A DNA stretch of 64,000 bases from Aphis gossypii (taxonomy: Eukaryota; Arthropoda; Insecta; Hemiptera; Aphididae). Where the stretch lies: positions 45,032,287 to 45,096,286 of the forward strand of contig NC_065532.1 of NCBI RefSeq assembly GCF_020184175.1, given 5' to 3'. Below are positions 60,800 through 64,000 of this stretch, piece after piece; positions within the stretch are counted from its first letter, which is position 1; every line of letters starts with the position of its first letter. A model generated the notes under the pieces. That model worked only from the letters and a program-made list of their open reading frames with translations. It ran no database searches and had not been told where the DNA came from. The position numbers and the translations under genes are program-made.

Positions 60800-63700
60800 T
60801 TGTAAATACTGTATAAGTATCACGAACTTCACGATTCTTAGATTTTCGATTTAATGTCCCAAAGCGTATTCACCAAAATAGTATTGTAAATTAAATTAAT
60901 AATAATCGAAGGTATTTATCACGTATACAATATAATTAACTTAACATTTATTAAATTAGTTGGGCCTTTTATTTTTAAAAGAACACCAATCTTATTAAAA
61001 CCATTTAATTAGTTAGATAAACACAAAATATTATGGCCATAAACGAGTTGTACAGTTAAAGCTAATCTAATTTTTTAGTCAGTTGTTGAATATTCATTAG
61101 ACAACTTTTAAAATGTGTTGGAATTAATTTTTATCAGAAAGTTATTTTAAACAATATTATACTGACATCAAAACTTTTTTTGTTAGGTAATTTTTTGAGT
61201 ATAGAATCTATACTATAGATAAACAAGTTTGACTTTTAGGATACTATCAAAAAACTTTTACAATATTATGTTAGTCCCAATAAAAAATTACATAACTAGT
61301 GTGAACTTGGAGGTGTAAAAGTTAAAATTGACTTGTTAATTTAAATAATTTTTTTTTAAAGTTAATCATAAATTAGACACCTGTCCTGTTTTACGATGTA
61401 GAAACTTGAAGATTTTATATATATACTAGTATACCTATCAAATATAGGGTTTTTGTAGGTTTTTGTAAGTTGTATAAGAAACCATTGTGGTGAGATAAAA
61501 AGTTCCTCTAAATTAAATTAATTAAATCTTCGAAAATTTCAAAGGATAAATCATTAGTCAAAAATGAGGAGAGTCGATAAGAATTACCTATATTATAGCT
61601 ACCTATATTTTGAAAATTAATAAATATATAATCACATTGATTTAGCTATACCTAGTGATTTATTTTACACTTTGATATATTGATATTAAAAATTACGTGA
61701 CATATTTTAATTAACATGCTATTACTTATACAATGTTTATCTTTGAATTGTTCATGTAATAGTAATAATATAATTATAAAGTTATATAGTTTGGGGCCCA
61801 TGGTTTTATATTGCTACCATATTAATTGTCATCAATTACCATTTATCTACTAATACAGGATATAACTTAATGCATCTTTTTTACACTACGAGGTTATGTC
61901 TCCAAGTAAAACGTATATAATCCAAGCTTGGAGGTGGTTTTTAATACTATCTATGTCTATATATTTGTCATAATTTTACAACGTTACGACTTGCTATGTT
62001 CAATATAATATTACTTGTTGGTCATAACCACAGGGAAGACTGAATATGTTTGTATAATTTTCAAGGGATAATTTTTATAAACAATACATTCAAATTTTAT
62101 TTTGTTTGATTAAATTCTTAATCGGGGAAGTTTTTTATTATTTTTATAAACACATGAGTATTAAGATATAACTTTTACGAATTTTAGAGTAAATATTAAT
62201 TTTAAAAAAAGTGTTGTAATTGTTCTTAATACCGAGGATAAAATATGTAACAAATGGGTTTTTTTTAAAAAAATTTTAATACCATTATTTTAATACTATT
62301 GATCCATACGAAATAATAATAATAATACTATTGATTAAAACTTTTTATCAAAAATTAGTTGAACGAAAATTCGACAAATAAAATATAAATAACCAAATTA
62401 TAAACAATATACTTTTAAATTTTAAAAAATTAATAAAACCATATGAATAAATACCTGTAGAAGGTATATAATGGTTGGATTTTCCTTCTTTAACATACAT
62501 GGATATTTATTCAAAAGTTAACTGTATTTGATTGATAGTTAATTTTTGTATCTTTAAGACAACAATATATAAAAATTAAATACAATTTCAATAAGAATTT
62601 ATGATAATGTTTATATTGTAAATTCCTTTATCAATATTGCTACTTTAACTGTTTTTTAGCTAAATTCCTTCCATTTGTTTGTTTGAAAATAATGCTTAAA
62701 CATTCCAATAGATTGTAAAAAATATAAATTAATATCAACTTAAAATTAGTAATGCGTAAATATTATTATCATGAAAATAAATTTAAATATTTTTGTATAG
62801 AATTAATGGTAAATTTTCATTCTGTAATGTCATTCATTAGTACAATTGTACATTAGTCATAAATCATAATGATTTAAAATCGAAAGTAAAAATGTTATAG
62901 GTTTTAACAAATATCATAAAGTATTTATTAATATATTATCATATATACCTAATTATTTATTTTTCCTGGGTTTATTATTTAGTTCCTACTTATCTAATTG
63001 GTATATTCGGAAAAATACAATAATTTAGTAAAGTCATTAAGGCGGATAATCAGTTGTTAAATATTAACACGTAAAATAATTTTTTTATATTTTATGCTGT
63101 AGTGCTGCACAGTTTCACGTTTGTTATTAAAATTATAAATTATTAAGGATACATCAATTTATTATTATTATTGTTATTGAAGGCAGCAATGGGAAAATTA
63201 AAGTATTATAATATGGTACAATATACTAAAAATTATTATTGTAATAACAAATTTAATGATATAATAATTATTAGAATTAGGTATAATACGATAAATTATA
63301 TTCAGGTAGGAAAATAATATATAATCTTAGCAAAGCATAAATATCAATTATTTTATTCTAATATAATAGTATAGGTAGGAAAGATTTTTTAGCTATTTAA
63401 ACAAAGCGAGTGGTTCACAATATTTTAGGCTTTTCCGTCTTAGGCCTAGCAGACACAGATTCCAACGTGGTCGTCCATATGAAATTTTAAATTTTAAATT
63501 AGCTAATTTATTTTTTCTACTATTGTAAATAATTTATCTTGCATGATAGTATAATTTGTTTGTGTAACATAATTGAAATTTTATGTATTTGGATATAATA
63601 TATATATTATATATTATATTCAATGATATCTGATATACAAATGTTCAAAATTACAAATCTATATAACCTAAGTTTGAATGATTAATGTTAAGAAAACTTA

Positions 63701-64000
63701 AAAATGCGTAGTTTTTAAATAATAAGAAGTATTTATTAATTATTTTCAAAACATTATAGTTATTGCTATTTCAAGAAGTACTTAAAATAAAATAAAATTG
63801 TTTTTTTCCCGTAAAACTTAAATTAAATTCTACTTAAATAGTATTGCACATATTTTATGAAAATGTATATTTTGACATAAATCATTAAAATGACTTTTAA
63901 TGTTTAAACATACTTCTTTTTTATAAAGAAACAATGATATTTAATATTATAACCATAAATTCATATTTCGTTTATAAAATGATAGGTAGGTATGATTCAC
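60800..64000. other. AT-rich non-coding right flank
   Basis: I see no gene, RNA gene or clear repeat here. A slightly GC-richer patch near 63430-63480 has no coding frame. Confidence 0.6.

Noticed and set aside
1..64000. tRNA genes and CRISPR arrays
   Set aside because: No cloverleaf with A/B boxes and no regularly spaced direct repeats were seen. A tRNAscan-SE run would settle the tRNAs.

Overview
This is a 64 kb AT-rich, intron- and transposon-rich piece of an animal nuclear genome. It is most likely from an aphid or close hemipteran. That is an inference from the base composition, the constant use of TAGGTACCTAT-like words, the large AT-rich introns, and a Helitron with insect-type ends. 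There are no bacterial operons, tRNA or rRNA genes, or CRISPR arrays.

The only clear host gene is on the + strand from 25886 to about 44035. It is the 3' part (six exons read, at least 640 codons) of a secreted fibrinogen-related protein. One 1.2 kb exon (25886-27104) encodes a long coiled-coil region and a proline/glycine-rich linker. Five short exons (33512-33643, 41682-41872, 42165-42308, 42411-42535, 43861-43973) encode one complete C-terminal fibrinogen-like domain. Splice phases agree across all five junctions, and AATAAA follows the stop. The start codon and signal peptide lie on one or more exons further 5' that I could not identify. CpG-rich blocks near 2.4-3.3, 10.0-10.8, 12.6-13.0 and 22.9-23.3 kb are possible promoter regions.

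The 8 kb second intron carries, on the - strand, a 3,962 bp Helitron (36618-40579). Both ends are visible: a 5' TC end and a 3' hairpin plus CTAG, inserted between A and T. It encodes a two-intron Rep protein that still shows the HUH and two-tyrosine motifs. At least three single-base frameshifts break the frame, and the protein stops at a perfect 21 bp inverted repeat where the helicase should begin. It is therefore a dead, non-autonomous copy.

Four MITE-like elements with TACAG..TGATT inverted ends lie at 9583, 31665, 34345 and 35554. A 215 bp palindromic element lies at 47323. Two decayed fragments resembling the 3' end of a hAT-type transposase lie at about 11.8 and 27.3 kb, and hAT-like ends occur at 54627 and 55867.

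The rest, 1-25 kb and 44-64 kb, is mostly AT-rich non-coding sequence. A few short coding-like islands (4387-4539, about 51.0-51.4 kb, 53168-53327) and isolated splice-like sites (1441, 60733) remain unexplained. I did not find a convincing new multi-gene system. The most unusual objects are the helicase-less Helitron with its inverted repeat at the cut, and the long coiled-coil fibrinogen-domain gene that hosts it.
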